A DNA stretch of 64,000 nucleotides from an uncultured Acidaminococcus sp. (lineage in GTDB: Bacteria; Bacillota; Negativicutes; Acidaminococcales; Acidaminococcaceae), in NCBI GenBank assembly GCA_900538365.1, contig UPXT01000002.1, forward strand, positions 1 through 64,000, given 5' to 3'. The position numbers and the translations under genes are program-made. Every line of letters begins with the position of its first letter. Position 1 is the stretch's first letter. Positions 53,163-61,944 of this stretch are shown piece by piece. Below the pieces are notes generated by a model. That model worked only from the letters and a program-made list of their open reading frames with translations. It was not told the origin of the DNA and made no database searches.

Positions 53163-54019
53163 TAGGATTCCTCCTTTCGAATCACGCTTTGGGTCAGACG
53201 GTCAAGCAGGATGGCAATGATGACAATACTGAGTCCTGCCGACAGTCCGCGTCCTGATTCCATACGGTTGATGGCAATGAGGACTTCCATGCCAAGGCCG
53301 TTGGCACCAATCATGGAACTTGTAACGACCATAGCAACAGCCATCATCATGGTCTGATTGATTCCTGTCATGATGGTAGGCAGAGCCTGAGGAATCTGTA
53401 CCTTGACGAGGGTCTGGAAGCGTGAAGCCCCAAATGAACGGGATGCTTCTACAACTTCTGGATCGACCTGCTTGATGCCGTGACTCGTCAGCCGAATGAC
53501 AGGAACGACTGCATATACGACGGTTGCAAGGACGGCCGGCACCTTCCCCGGCCCTAGAAGCATGACCGCAGGAATCATATAGACAAAGGTCGGCATCGTC
53601 TGCATGGCATCAAGAAAAGGTCGGATCAAGGGATCTGCCCGCTTGATGGAAGCAAGAAGGACGCCAATGGGGAGGCCAATCAAAAGGGAAAAGAATACGG
53701 CCGCAAGGACGATGGAAAGAGTTTCGCACATCATCTGCCAGTAACCCAAAAGACCGATAAAAAAGAGCAGTCCGCCAAAAAAGGCTCCTTTGCGGTAACT
53801 ATCCATCAGCCTGCCGCCGCCATAGGCCACGGCAAGGATCAAAATCCACCAAGGAATTGCGTCAAGGCCGCTGTTAAGGCCCCCAACAAAGGCACCGATA
53901 AGGCGTTTGAAGGAGACAAAAAATGCTCCGTAGTGAATATTGATATAGCGGACAAGGGCATCGACGGGCTCAGCCACATTGATGTGAAGGTTCGGAAACG
54001 TTGTAAGGAAGTTGATCAT
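53162..54019 (-). CDS. Glycine betaine/proline-type ABC permease
   Basis: 285 aa with about seven helices and the coupling motif RSFGASRFQTLVKVQIPQAL; the DAMQTMPTFVYMIPAVMLLG stretch is typical of ProW/OpuAB. The receptor is a separate protein. Confidence 0.92.
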   Translation of the reverse strand: MINFLTTFPNLHINVAEPVDALVRYINIHYGAFFVSFKRLIGAFVGGLNSGLDAIPWWILILAVAYGGGRLMDSYRKGAFFGGLLFFIGLLGYWQMMCETLSIVLAAVFFSLLIGLPIGVLLASIKRADPLIRPFLDAMQTMPTFVYMIPAVMLLGPGKVPAVLATVVYAVVPVIRLTSHGIKQVDPEVVEASRSFGASRFQTLVKVQIPQALPTIMTGINQTMMMAVAMVVTSSMIGANGLGMEVLIAINRMESGRGLSAGLSIVIIAILLDRLTQSVIRKEES

Positions 54020-54036
54020 AAAGGCTCCTTTCCCAG

Positions 54037-55020
54037 TTAAAGTGCTTCTCGCAATTTAGCCGCTTCATCGGGTGCTAGCCAAGTATCGACAAGGTTCCCA
54101 TGTTTTTTGAGGAACCAGCGGGCCGTCTCCTCATAGGAAGCCTTCGTATCCGCCATATAGGCCAAGGCTTCTGCCGTAAGGGCGCTCGATGTGTGATACC
54201 GGCTGAGGAACTTTGAAAAATCAGGTTCCCGTTTGGGGAAACGGGAATTGGCCGCGATAACAACCTTCACGACAGGCGCTTCTGTAAGTCCCTCTTCAAA
54301 AGCGGCTTTTTCATAAGGGGCATCTTCCAGCAGGACAAGGTCAAGTTTACCCGAAAGCCAAGTCGGTTCCCACTGATACCCTACAACAGGAAGTCCTTTC
54401 TCATAGGCGGTCAAAAAAGCCGTAGACAGCGTAGCTTCGCTGCCGGGCCGAAAATAGACATAGTTCCGATCAAGGCCATAGGCTTTATACTTCTTATAAA
54501 GGATGGCATCGATGTTCCATCCTGGGATGGCCCCATATAAGCGTCCTTTTGACGGTTCCTCCTCATCCTTAAAGAGCGCCGCATATCGGCTCAGGTCCTT
54601 GACGGATTTGAGGTCCGGCGCCATAGGGGAAATACCGCGTTCAGCATCGCCTTCAATGACGTAGCGCGGAACATAAAAACCTTGGCGGTTATCAGCATAG
54701 TTGATGCCCAAATCCACGATCCCACCGGCGGCCTTATCTGCTTCATAGGTAGGAACGTTATCCGTCCACAGCTCCATATTGACATCCGCGTCGCCGCGTA
54801 CAAGGGCAGCCTGCGTAATGGGCGTTGAACCATAAAGGATTTCTGTCTTGAGGCCATAGACCTTTTCGGCAATGATCTGGGCCACGGCATTATGGAACCG
54901 GACGCTGTCCCATCCGGGATCTGCAAAAACGACAGGACGCCTTCCATCAGAGGAACACCCTGAAAGAATCCCCAATAACACGAGGAGGGCGGTCAGGATC
55001 ATTAACTTGATTACTTTCAT
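54037..55020 (-). CDS. Glycine betaine/proline-type substrate-binding lipoprotein
   Basis: 327 aa with lipobox LSGC (Cys22) and an OpuAC-like fold: VVFADPGWDSVRFHNAVAQI and the PGWNIDAILYKKYKAYGL and YQWEPTWLS segments, which carry Trp residues that could form an aromatic cage. First gene of the operon. Confidence 0.88.
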   Translation of the reverse strand: MKVIKLMILTALLVLLGILSGCSSDGRRPVVFADPGWDSVRFHNAVAQIIAEKVYGLKTEILYGSTPITQAALVRGDADVNMELWTDNVPTYEADKAAGGIVDLGINYADNRQGFYVPRYVIEGDAERGISPMAPDLKSVKDLSRYAALFKDEEEPSKGRLYGAIPGWNIDAILYKKYKAYGLDRNYVYFRPGSEATLSTAFLTAYEKGLPVVGYQWEPTWLSGKLDLVLLEDAPYEKAAFEEGLTEAPVVKVVIAANSRFPKREPDFSKFLSRYHTSSALTAEALAYMADTKASYEETARWFLKKHGNLVDTWLAPDEAAKLREAL

Positions 55021-55056
55021 GAAACCATCCTTTCTTTAGTATGTTTATGCAAAATA

Positions 55057-55129
55057 TTTGTTCATAATATTAATTTTACATGGTGTGAAATACTCCGTCA
55101 AATATTTTACAATTTGTTCATAAAATTAA
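55057..55129. repeat. Two TTAATWTTATGAACAAAT direct repeats flanking the opu promoter
   Basis: On the minus strand TTAATATTATGAACAAA (plus 55057-55073) and TTAATTTTATGAACAAA (55113-55129) lie 56 bp apart, one just downstream of the -10 and one just upstream of the -35 box. One mismatch over 17 bases. Confidence 0.65.
55073..55101 (-). promoter_or_regulatory. Promoter of the opu-like operon
   Basis: Minus strand TTGACG, 17 bp, TAAAAT, about 53 bp before the binding-protein gene. Confidence 0.7.
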
Positions 55130-55138
55130 ACATATTCT

Positions 55139-55171
55139 TATAACGCTAATTTACAATGTTTTAGCGTTATA
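55139..55171. repeat. 11-bp palindrome TATAACGCTAA-N11-TTAGCGTTATA
   Basis: Perfect 11-bp arms around an 11-bp spacer, 38 bp upstream of the opu -35 box. Without a T-run it is better read as a dimeric operator. The remaining intergenic sequence up to the terminator at 55238 shows nothing else. Confidence 0.65.
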
Positions 55172-55237
55172 TACTGTACTATTTTATTCTCATCATTGTA
55201 ATTTTCAGTACGCAAATATTCCTTTTTCCAGCAAAAA

Positions 55238-55276
55238 ACAAAACCTCCCCCATCAACATTGACAGGAGAGGTGCAT
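55238..55276 (-). terminator. Terminator after amidohydrolase gene
   Basis: Minus strand stem ACCTCTCC/GGGGGAGGT with TGTCA/TGATG inner pairing, followed by TTTTGTTTTTT. Confidence 0.7.
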
Positions 55277-55287
55277 AAATTGCTTCT

Positions 55288-56394
55288 TTAAATGGAGACA
55301 TCAAGAAAATTTCCGTCCATCATGACCGCAAGAGGATCTTGAATCGTGACAAAGGGTTTTTCCTTAAAAAGGACCAGATCGGCATCCTTCCCTATTTCAA
55401 GGCTCCCTACCCGGCCTTCAACGCCCATAACACGGGCCGCATTGATGGTAACTGCTTCAAGGGCTTGTTCATAGGCCATGCCTTTACTGATGGCAAGACC
55501 GACACAAACGGGCAAATACTGCAGCGGAATTACGGGCGCATCCGTAATGATGCAGATATGGCGGCCTTCGGCTAATGCCGCCACACTGTCAAACCCTTTC
55601 CCGTGAAGTTCTACCTTGCCTCGGCTTCCCAAGCTTGGACCTACGAGAAGCGGGATTTCCGGACGTTTGCGCAAGAATTCCAAGATATCCGTTCCGCAAG
55701 TCACATGGTCCAAGGTAAACCGTAGATGGAATTCATCACAAATGCGGATTGCCGTCACAATATCAAGAGCCTCGTGGCAGTGGATCTTGAGCGTTTTTTC
55801 GCCGCGCATAATAGGCACCATAGGTTCCAGTTTCCGATCATAATCACGGACGGGTGTTTCCGCATAAACCTTGGCCGTAAGGAGAAATTCCCGAAGTGTT
55901 GCAGCAATCCCCATACGGGTTGTTTCATATCCCTTTTTAGGATTTTCCCCTAAGGCGCATTTCATGGCAAAATAAGGGTCAAGGACCATCTCGTCAATAA
56001 TCTTGCCCCGGGTCTTGATGGCAGCATATTGGCCGCCAATCACATTCAGCGAACCAGGCCCGCTGGCGCAGCAAGTAATGCCGGCATTTCGTGCTTCCTC
56101 AAAGGTCCGATCGAGAGGATTTATGGCATCAATGGCCCGCATCTCTGGGGAAAGGATCATCTTCTTCTCGTTATGGTCGGCGTAGAATTCACCCAGCGAA
56201 TCTGCTTTGAGCCCAAGATGGGTGTGAGCATCAATGAGACCGGGCGTCACATAGGCCCCGCCAGCGTCCCGAACGGATTCGCCTTCTGCCGAAAGGGATT
56301 CCCCCACTTCGGCAATTTTCCCTTCAAGAACCCTAATATCATAGACCCCCTCTGTCACATGGGGACTGAGTACATGAGCATTTTTAATCAGCAT
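55288..56394 (-). CDS. Metal-dependent amidohydrolase
   Basis: 368 aa of the imidazolonepropionase/aryldialkylphosphatase-like group, hydrolysing an amide or related bond. N-terminal beta sandwich, then TPGLIDAHTHLGL metal ligands, KIHCHEA, TLDHVTCGTD and IITDAPVIP (metal Asp), and the C-terminal GSLEIGKDADLVLF. AAGGAGGG before the ATG. Placed 45 bp after an AbgT transporter gene, so it may process the imported aminoacyl or p-aminobenzoyl-glutamate-like compound. Confidence 0.88.
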   Translation of the reverse strand: MLIKNAHVLSPHVTEGVYDIRVLEGKIAEVGESLSAEGESVRDAGGAYVTPGLIDAHTHLGLKADSLGEFYADHNEKKMILSPEMRAIDAINPLDRTFEEARNAGITCCASGPGSLNVIGGQYAAIKTRGKIIDEMVLDPYFAMKCALGENPKKGYETTRMGIAATLREFLLTAKVYAETPVRDYDRKLEPMVPIMRGEKTLKIHCHEALDIVTAIRICDEFHLRFTLDHVTCGTDILEFLRKRPEIPLLVGPSLGSRGKVELHGKGFDSVAALAEGRHICIITDAPVIPLQYLPVCVGLAISKGMAYEQALEAVTINAARVMGVEGRVGSLEIGKDADLVLFKEKPFVTIQDPLAVMMDGNFLDVSI

Positions 56395-56439
56395 TGCTAT
56401 CCCTCCTTCATTGAGTTTTCTTTCAGTATATCACATCAA

Positions 56440-58029
56440 TCATAAATACATGGAAACCCCCGGCCCAATTGGCAGGTCAAGCAGGAGCCAAAGAATCATC
56501 ATGACCGTCATGGTTGACAGAAGGATCAGGGAATAAGGAATTGTAAGGGAGAAAATGGTTCCAATCCCCAGTTCCCGCTGCGTCATTTCGCCGGGGCGCA
56601 AGGGAATCTTCCCTTCGGCCTGGTATTCCGTGAGAAGCCCTATAATGATGGGCAGAGCCGAATGAAGGGGTGAACAGATATTGGTGCACGAATCCCCAAT
56701 GCGAAAGGCCAGCTGGGCATAAGCCGGATGGACATTGAGGAGGGTGAACATAGGTACAATCATGGGAGCGATAAGAAGCCACTTCGAGGATCCGCTTGTC
56801 ATGAAAGGATTGATGATCGCCGTAACAACAACAATCATCAGGCACAAAGGAATGAGTCCCACATCGGCCCCTTTCAGGACTTCTGCTCCAACAATGGCAA
56901 CAACCTTGAATATATTAGACTTATTCATCATGTCAATGAATAGGGAAGCAATCAAAGTTGTTGTCAAAAGAGGAATGGCTTGCTGCAGACCCGCCGATAC
57001 GAGGCGGGGAATATCCCGCATCTCCTTGATTGTTCCCGTCGCTGCTGCATAAGGAATGCCCGTTGCCACAAAAGCAAACCCAATAATGACGATGATGCCC
57101 TCAAAGAGTGGGGATTTCGGAAGAAATCCACCTTTGGCATTGCGCAGGAGTGCTCCGTCCGGGATCGTGAGAAGCCCCATAATCAAAAGGAAGAAAAGAA
57201 AACCATAAAAAGCCCAGCGCAGACCTTTTTCTTGATCTGCCGTTAGGCGATGCTTTTCAATGAGGCTCTCATCAAGTGTCCCATCCCCATCGCCCACCAT
57301 ACGGCATACAACTTTTTCCGTAAAAAGAGTCATCGTCACGGAAAGGATAAAAGTGGCTGCTGCCATGAAAAAATAGTTGACCGCAGGATTAATCGGTACG
57401 GAAAGTCCCATTTCATTGACAATACTTTCCGTTATCCCCGCAAGCAGCGCATCCGTCCCAGCAAGAAAGAGATTGGCAGTAAAACCGCCGCTGGCGCTGG
57501 CATAGCCCAGGATGACCCCAATAAGGGGATTGCGGCCCAAGGCGGCAAAAATGACACCGCCCATGGTAAAGGAAAAAATTGTCCCCGCGTCACTCATAAG
57601 ATTGGCATTGATTCCCACAAAGACCACAGCAAAAGTAATTAAACTGCGCGGTGCCTTGAGCAGATATTTTTTCATGAAGGTCTCAAAAAAGCCCGTTTTT
57701 TCGATGAAGGCACTGGCTGCCATCATGACAAGGACCAGTTTTAGCGGTGGATAAGAAACAAAAATTTCCGGAAATTTCGTGATGATGTAGCGCAGGTTAT
57801 CTCCAGAAAGAAGATTAACAACAGAAACTGTCACAAGTTTTTCCGGTTCGCCTGGAATCTTTGATGCACTCATATAGGAGATGCCGACACCCATGCGGGC
57901 AAGAATACAGGAAATGATCAGGGTAGCAAGGAGCATACCGCCAAAGAGTATAAAAGGATGAGGTAATTTATTGCCCCAATACTCAATGGTATCAATGAAT
58001 AGATTGAGGAAGCTTTTCTTTGTTTTCAT
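56440..58029 (-). CDS. AbgT family transporter (copy 2)
   Basis: 529 aa, about 12 membrane segments, with the family's NLMSDAGTIFSFTMGGVIFA and NPFMTSGSSKWLLIAPMIVP. AbgT proteins take up p-aminobenzoyl-glutamate or export sulfonamides. Very similar along its full length to the upstream copy at 58212-59813, hence a tandem duplicate. GGAGAA before the ATG. Confidence 0.92.
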   Translation of the reverse strand: MKTKKSFLNLFIDTIEYWGNKLPHPFILFGGMLLATLIISCILARMGVGISYMSASKIPGEPEKLVTVSVVNLLSGDNLRYIITKFPEIFVSYPPLKLVLVMMAASAFIEKTGFFETFMKKYLLKAPRSLITFAVVFVGINANLMSDAGTIFSFTMGGVIFAALGRNPLIGVILGYASASGGFTANLFLAGTDALLAGITESIVNEMGLSVPINPAVNYFFMAAATFILSVTMTLFTEKVVCRMVGDGDGTLDESLIEKHRLTADQEKGLRWAFYGFLFFLLIMGLLTIPDGALLRNAKGGFLPKSPLFEGIIVIIGFAFVATGIPYAAATGTIKEMRDIPRLVSAGLQQAIPLLTTTLIASLFIDMMNKSNIFKVVAIVGAEVLKGADVGLIPLCLMIVVVTAIINPFMTSGSSKWLLIAPMIVPMFTLLNVHPAYAQLAFRIGDSCTNICSPLHSALPIIIGLLTEYQAEGKIPLRPGEMTQRELGIGTIFSLTIPYSLILLSTMTVMMILWLLLDLPIGPGVSMYL

Positions 58030-58120
58030 GATGATTGTTCTCCGTTTACAAAAAGGGAGACTTCAGATAGAAGCCTCTCCAGAAGGATATTCACCGCGAT
58101 GGATTTCCACTGATTCTACA

Positions 58121-58154
58121 AATCCCCCAGCAGCCGCAAAGCTGCCGGGGGATT
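58121..58154 (-). terminator. Strong hairpin between the AbgT genes
   Basis: AATCCCCC.GCAG/CTGC.GGGGGATT stem in the 182-bp gap; on the minus strand only TTTG follows, so it may be a partial terminator or a processing/stability element. The remaining gap shows no gene. Confidence 0.5.
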
Positions 58155-58211
58155 GACCATCGTTGCCGCTATCCTTCTTAAAGGGGGGACAAAATCAAGG
58201 AAGCTGTAACC

Positions 58212-59813
58212 TTACTGAATATGCATGGGAATGCCAGGTCCAATTGGCAGGCCAAAGGTAAGCCAAACAATGAGCATGGCCGTCATGGTTAGAAGGATAA
58301 CCATGGCATAGGGAATTGTTAAAGAGAAAATCGTGCCAATCCCAATCTTGCGATGTTCCGTTTCACCGGGGCGCAGAGGGATTTTCCCTTCTTCTTGATA
58401 TTGCGTCAGCATGCCGATGATCACGGGCAGAAGTTCCTGCAGGGGGGAGCAGATATTCGTGGCCGAGTCACCAATGCGGTACGCAAGCTGGGCATAAGCA
58501 GGATGCACATTCAGCATGGTGAACATAGGTACAATCATGGGCGCGATGATGAGCCATTTGGAGGAGCCGCTCGTCATGAACGGGTTGATAATGGTGGTCA
58601 CGACTATGATCATCAAACAAAGCGGCAAAAGACCGATATTAGCTCCACGCAGGGCTTCTGCACCAGCAACGGCGACCATTTTAAAGATATTGGATTTATT
58701 CATCATGTCGATGAAGACCGCAGCCATCATAGTCGTCGTCAAAAGGGGAATCGCTTCCCGCAGACCGGCGGAAACAAGGCGCGGAATATCCTTCCACTTC
58801 TTGATTTCCCCTGTTGCCACACCATAAGGCAAGCCCGTGGAAACAAAGAAGAAGGCAATGAGGGTAATGATGCCAGCAAAGAACGGAGATTTCGGCAGGA
58901 AACCGCCATTTGCGTTGCGCAAGATGGCCCAAGAAGGAACAGTGAGGGCTGCCATGACGGCAAGGAAGAAGAGGAAGCCATAAAATGCAAAGCGCAGTCC
59001 CTTTTCCTGGTCTGCCGTCAGTTTATGTTCCTCAAGCATGGCCATATTGACCTTTCCATCCCCATCGCCGACCATGCGGCAGACAACCTTTTCTGTAAAA
59101 AGGGTGAGCGTCACTGAAAGGAAGAAGGTTGCTGAAGCCATAAAGAAGTAGTTCATGGCGGGATTGATATCGACAGCAACGCCCATCTCCTTGACAACAC
59201 CTTCCGTGATGCCTGCAAGCAGGGCATCCGTACCAGCAAGGAATAGGTTCGCCGTAAAGCCACCGCTCGAACTTGCCCAGCCAAGAATAACACCTATCAA
59301 AGGATTTCGGCCCAAAGCAGCGAAAATGATTCCGCCCATGGTCAAGGCAAAAAGGGTCCCGGCATCACTCATCAAGTTGGAGTTGACGCCGACGAAGACA
59401 ACAGCAAAAGTCACGAGGCTCCGAGGCGCGCGGAGCAGATACTTTTTCATAAAAGTCCCAAAAAAACCGGTCTTTTCAATAAAGGCCGTAGCAGCCATCA
59501 TTACAAGAACAAGTTTCATGGGGGGATACCCAATGAAAATATCAGGATACTTCGTAATCAGGTAACGTAGGTTGTCACCGGAAAGCAGGTTGGTAACGGC
59601 AATGGTCACTTCCTTTTCCGGTTCCCCCGGTGTTCGTGAAGCCGCCATATAGGTGATGCTGCAGCCCGCCTGGGATAGGATCCAGGACCCAATAAGGGTA
59701 ATGATGACGAGCATCCCAAAAAGGATAAAAGGATGGGGCAATTTATTTCCCCAATACTCAATGGTGTCGATGAATTGATTCATCCACGACTTCTTTCTGA
59801 CAGATGTTTGCAT
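58212..59813 (-). CDS. AbgT family transporter (copy 1)
   Basis: 533 aa with the same family motifs as copy 2 (NLMSDAGTLFALTMGGIIFA and NPFMTSGSSKWLIIAPMIVP). First gene of the three-gene unit AbgT-AbgT-amidohydrolase; AAGGAGG lies 11 bases before the ATG. Divergence from copy 2 is concentrated in the N-terminus and loops. Confidence 0.92.
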   Translation of the reverse strand: MQTSVRKKSWMNQFIDTIEYWGNKLPHPFILFGMLVIITLIGSWILSQAGCSITYMAASRTPGEPEKEVTIAVTNLLSGDNLRYLITKYPDIFIGYPPMKLVLVMMAATAFIEKTGFFGTFMKKYLLRAPRSLVTFAVVFVGVNSNLMSDAGTLFALTMGGIIFAALGRNPLIGVILGWASSSGGFTANLFLAGTDALLAGITEGVVKEMGVAVDINPAMNYFFMASATFFLSVTLTLFTEKVVCRMVGDGDGKVNMAMLEEHKLTADQEKGLRFAFYGFLFFLAVMAALTVPSWAILRNANGGFLPKSPFFAGIITLIAFFFVSTGLPYGVATGEIKKWKDIPRLVSAGLREAIPLLTTTMMAAVFIDMMNKSNIFKMVAVAGAEALRGANIGLLPLCLMIIVVTTIINPFMTSGSSKWLIIAPMIVPMFTMLNVHPAYAQLAYRIGDSATNICSPLQELLPVIIGMLTQYQEEGKIPLRPGETEHRKIGIGTIFSLTIPYAMVILLTMTAMLIVWLTFGLPIGPGIPMHIQ

Positions 59814-59972
59814 GCGATTTGCTGCCTCCTTTTGTTTGATTGGATTCCGTTCATGCTGAAAGCGCCTGCCGGTTTGTAAGCCGGCTATCCGAGCCGCGGC
59901 TGATTGGACCGCTGCCGTCCCCTTCGATAGAAAAAACGGCGCTTTGAGAAAAATGATTGCATCTTTATTATA
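59814..59972 (-). promoter_or_regulatory. Promoter and GC-rich structured leader of AbgT operon
   Basis: Minus-strand TATAAT at 59967-59972 opens a leader of about 150 nt, much more GC-rich than the flanking sequence. It holds a GCCG/CGGC stem, the palindrome AGCCGCGGCT and a GCCGG-N8-CCGGC hairpin before the RBS. I recognise no known riboswitch class. Confidence 0.5.
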
Positions 59973-60245
59973 CCGAAACTAAGAAAAGAATGCTAGCTAT
60001 TTTCTGAAAATATAAAATTTTTCAAAAATAATAATGAGTCATCCACTTAATGCGGTCAAATAGAGTATAATCTTTATGTATCCATTACATTTTGAATCAG
60101 TATATATCTATATTTTGCTTCTAATGCTCTATGTAACCAAACGGCAAGTTAACTTATCCACTCCAAGAGACCTTTTTTGTCCCCCATTCTTTTTCCTTGC
60201 CGGAAGGATTGCCGTCACATACAATGAAAGAAAACGCTTCTCCCC
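59973..60245. other. AT-rich intergenic region
   Basis: Between the AbgT promoter and the MFS pseudogene. Contains a rightward TATAAT at 60066-60071 that may have served the pseudogene; otherwise nothing recognisable. Confidence 0.5.
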
Positions 60246-60800
60246 ATGCAAATAGGCCATGTTGGCACCGACTGGGCCCAAGGAGGGATTCCTGCCCTTC
60301 TCCCTTATTTTATTGCGGCCTGTCAGCTTTCCTATAAGGGAGCAGCGGGCATCATTTTGCCAATATTGTCTTTGTCTCTGTAACGAAACCTTTCATCGGC
60401 TATGATTCGGTCTGTGTACCCCTTCCCTACTTGGTCCCCCCTTGGTATTTTTCTCTGTGGGTTCAGCCGTTCAGCCATGACCTTTACCCAATATAATTGG
60501 TTCATCCTCATTTTACCCATGCTGAGCGGATTGGGCAGCAGCCTCTTCCATCCCGAAGCGGCGCGTCTTGTTAACGCCATTTCAGGCACCCAAAAAGGTA
60601 AGGCCATGGGAACCCTTTTTCACAGTAGCAATGCAGACTTTGCCGTTTATCCCATGGCGGCAGGGTTCAGTGCCTATTATTTTGGCATCATGGGGCTCAT
60701 CATTTACTCCGTGATCAGCTTTTTCATTGCTCTCTTCCTGATGAAAGAGTTTCCGGCAATTAAGGCAAGACTCACAGCGGCAGGAAAAAGGAAACAGCCT
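60246..60800 (+). pseudogene. Degraded MFS transporter, Fsr-like
   Basis: Pieces of a fosmidomycin-resistance-type MFS protein appear in successive frames: GHVGTDWAQGGIPALLPYF from 60246 up to an in-frame stop at 60381, ANIVFVSVTKPFIGY after a frameshift, and from 60402 YPFPTWSPLGIFL with LSGLGSSLFHPEAARLVN. The reading then dissolves into the terminator at 60801-60846, so about half the protein is missing. Not functional. Confidence 0.78.
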
Positions 60801-60846
60801 AAAAAAGATCCCGACTGGTATCATGTCCAGCCGGGATCTTTTCTTA
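60801..60846. terminator. Terminator after the 93-aa gene
   Basis: AAAAGATCCCG.CTGG/CCAG.CGGGATCTTTT hairpin, symmetrical and active in both directions. Confidence 0.85.
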
Positions 60847-60849
60847 TTG

Positions 60850-61131
60850 TTATAAAATCATATTTTGGATGATTTCGCCGTCTTCGTCCTGTTGATATTG
60901 GACCTTGAATGAATAGCCTTCGGGATTTCCGCTTTTTGTATAAAAACCGCGGATTTCAAAATATTCTTCATTGGAAACAGCGTAAGCTTCCGCAAGGTCC
61001 CCCAAGTAAACCGTCAAGGACTGGGCCGACCCATCAAAGGTCTTCAGGACAGATGCAAGCCACTGGGCAAAGTGGTCCACATTCCGATAGATGATGTTTT
61101 CTTTGTGAAAATCCTGGTCACGAAACGTCAT
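60850..61131 (-). CDS. Hypothetical protein of 93 aa
   Basis: Small soluble protein (starts MTFRDQDFHKENIIY) with an alternating helix-strand pattern, including LTVYLGDLAEAYAV and YSFKVQYQQDEDG. No family recognised. AAGGGAGG precedes the ATG at 61131; the frame extends 12 codons upstream without support. 56 bp after tpx and probably co-transcribed. Confidence 0.75.
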   Translation of the reverse strand: MTFRDQDFHKENIIYRNVDHFAQWLASVLKTFDGSAQSLTVYLGDLAEAYAVSNEEYFEIRGFYTKSGNPEGYSFKVQYQQDEDGEIIQNMIL

Positions 61132-61187
61132 CAAAACGCCTCCCTTACAAGGTGCATGGTGAATCAATCGCTCAGGAAACCCTTTAT

Positions 61188-61703
61188 TCAGATCAGGGTC
61201 TTTACTGCAGCAAGGACACCTTCAAAGTTAATGGCGTGAGTAACTTCCGGAACATATTCCACATAGGTGACCTTATCATTTTTATCAATGACAACAACAC
61301 CGCGGGCTTCAAGACGCAGCCCTTCCATAAGGAACCCATAGTTCGTCCCAAAAGAGGCGTCACGATGATCAGAAAGGGTGACAACATTCTTCACCCCAGC
61401 AGCCCCGCACCAACGAGCCTGGGCAAAAGGCAGGTCCATGGAAACCGTAAGGACCACAACATCGGAAGAAAGACCGGTTACGTCCTTATTGAACCAACGG
61501 GTCTGAGCATCACAGACACCCGTATCAAGGGACGGTACAACGGAAATAACCTTGATTTTGCCTTCATAGTCCTTCAAGGTCTTTTCAGCAAGGCTATTAT
61601 CAAGCAGCTTGAAATCAGGAGCTTTTTCTCCCACTTTCACTTCAGGACCAACAAGGGTTACAGGGCCGCCAGCAAAAGTAACTGCGCCAGAACGTTTTTC
61701 CAT
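61188..61703 (-). CDS. tpx: Thiol peroxidase Tpx
   Basis: Thioredoxin-dependent atypical 2-Cys peroxiredoxin reducing lipid and other hydroperoxides. 171 aa with peroxidatic Cys64 in SLDTGVCDAQT and resolving Cys99 in QARWCGA, the usual pair. AGGAGG before the ATG. Downstream of an operator-like palindrome. Confidence 0.95.
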   Translation of the reverse strand: MEKRSGAVTFAGGPVTLVGPEVKVGEKAPDFKLLDNSLAEKTLKDYEGKIKVISVVPSLDTGVCDAQTRWFNKDVTGLSSDVVVLTVSMDLPFAQARWCGAAGVKNVVTLSDHRDASFGTNYGFLMEGLRLEARGVVVIDKNDKVTYVEYVPEVTHAINFEGVLAAVKTLI

Positions 61704-61740
61704 AATTTATTCCTCCTATATCATAGCAAAATGGATGATC

Positions 61741-61804
61741 CATATGATTCATTCATATGATAGCTATACTATATCACTTTAATAACGATTAGTAAATAGT
61801 TATT
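61741..61804. repeat. Palindromes in the tpx promoter region
   Basis: CATATGA-N5-TCATATG at 61741-61759 is a perfect inverted repeat between the tpx -10 area and its RBS. A second inverted repeat, AATAAC-N12-GTTATT, lies at 61781-61804 upstream. Both are plausible operators. Confidence 0.5.
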
Positions 61805-61832
61805 TTAATCATCTGCAAAATGTTACAGCATG

Positions 61833-61871
61833 GAAAAACGCCCCTATGGAAGCACTCCACAGGGACGTTTC
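61833..61871 (-). terminator. Terminator after groL
   Basis: AAACGTCCCTGTGGA/TTCCATAGGGGCGTTT stem followed on the minus strand by TTTTT. Confidence 0.8.
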
Positions 61872-61944
61872 AGGCACTTTACAGTGCTTATGCGATTTTT
61901 TAAGGATAAAAGGAGCGTACCTACGGCACAATCCCCGATTTATC

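Noticed and set aside
58121..58154. Standard terminator ending the first AbgT gene
   Set aside because: The stem is strong but lacks a T-run; kept only as a hairpin of uncertain role.
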